Assembly: GCA_964630925.1 (NCBI GenBank)
Contig: CAZVZK010000290.1
Span: 1-6,037, forward strand
From: RGDT01 sp964630925
GTDB lineage: Bacteria > Planctomycetota > Planctomycetia > Gemmatales > Gemmataceae
DNA length: 6,037 bases
Direction of reading: 5' to 3'
The translations under genes and the position numbers were made by a program. Shown here piece after piece: positions 5,938 through 6,037 of this stretch; the stretch's first letter is position 1; each line of letters begins with the position of its first letter. The notes beneath the pieces were generated by a model that saw nothing but the letters and a program-made list of their open reading frames with translations, did not search any database and had not been told where the DNA came from.

Positions 5938-6037
5938 GGGTACCACGGCCACGGGGCGCGCCGCAAGGAGGCCGGCGGATTCCCAGCTCTGCGGAGTCAG
6001 CACGGAGGGCTCGTCGACGGGCTTGGCGTGGCGCCTT
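5935..6037 (-). CDS. C-terminal end of an unidentified minus-strand gene, truncated by the window edge
   Basis: Only 33 codons plus a TGA stop are visible, and the start lies beyond the right edge. The C-terminus reads '...PVDEPSVLTPQSWESAGLL' and then 'AARPVAVVP'. I do not recognise it. The frame is supported by codon bias: 29 of 33 codons end in G or C, while of the other minus-strand frames one has clearly lower GC at that position and the other hits a stop. Its stop overlaps the possible start of paralogue A, so the two could be cotranscribed. No domain can be named from so short a piece. Confidence 0.5.
   Translation of the reverse strand, partial: RRHAKPVDEPSVLTPQSWESAGLLAARPVAVVP

Overview
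The window is very GC-rich, with third codon positions almost always G or C. It carries five protein-coding regions and no RNA genes, CRISPR array or insertion sequence that I can see. The gene content suggests a Gram-negative bacterium with an outer membrane. The two secreted HEAT-type proteins, with their '-PFEFR(D/N)VPLP' C-termini, resemble proteins I associate with planctomycetes, particularly Gemmata-like lineages. That placement comes from recalled family flavour and was not checked by a search.

Left half, plus strand (3-3153): a 5'-truncated gene for a large OstA/LptD-like outer-membrane beta-barrel protein is followed 13 bases later by a small three-helix membrane protein of the DgkA (diacylglycerol/undecaprenol kinase) family. 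They look like an envelope-lipid operon. The LptD-like protein has no cysteine in its 910 visible residues. The DgkA-like protein keeps some active-site residues but lacks others.

Right half, minus strand (3163-6037): two tandem genes encode secreted paralogues of about 450 and 440 residues. Both have a signal peptide, a HEAT-like helical segment, an alpha/beta module resembling the secretin/TonB short N-terminal (STN) fold, an 'AEPRL...AYDD' region, a Pro-rich linker, and a beta-rich C-terminal part ending in almost the same eight residues. A promoter-like sequence lies in the 97-base gap between them. At the right edge is the C-terminal end of another minus-strand gene, whose stop overlaps a possible start of the first paralogue (TGATG).

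The two gene blocks converge, with only 9 bases between their stop codons. Nothing in the window is a clear defence, mobile or biosynthetic system. The least-described element is the tandem pair of secreted HEAT/STN-like paralogues.
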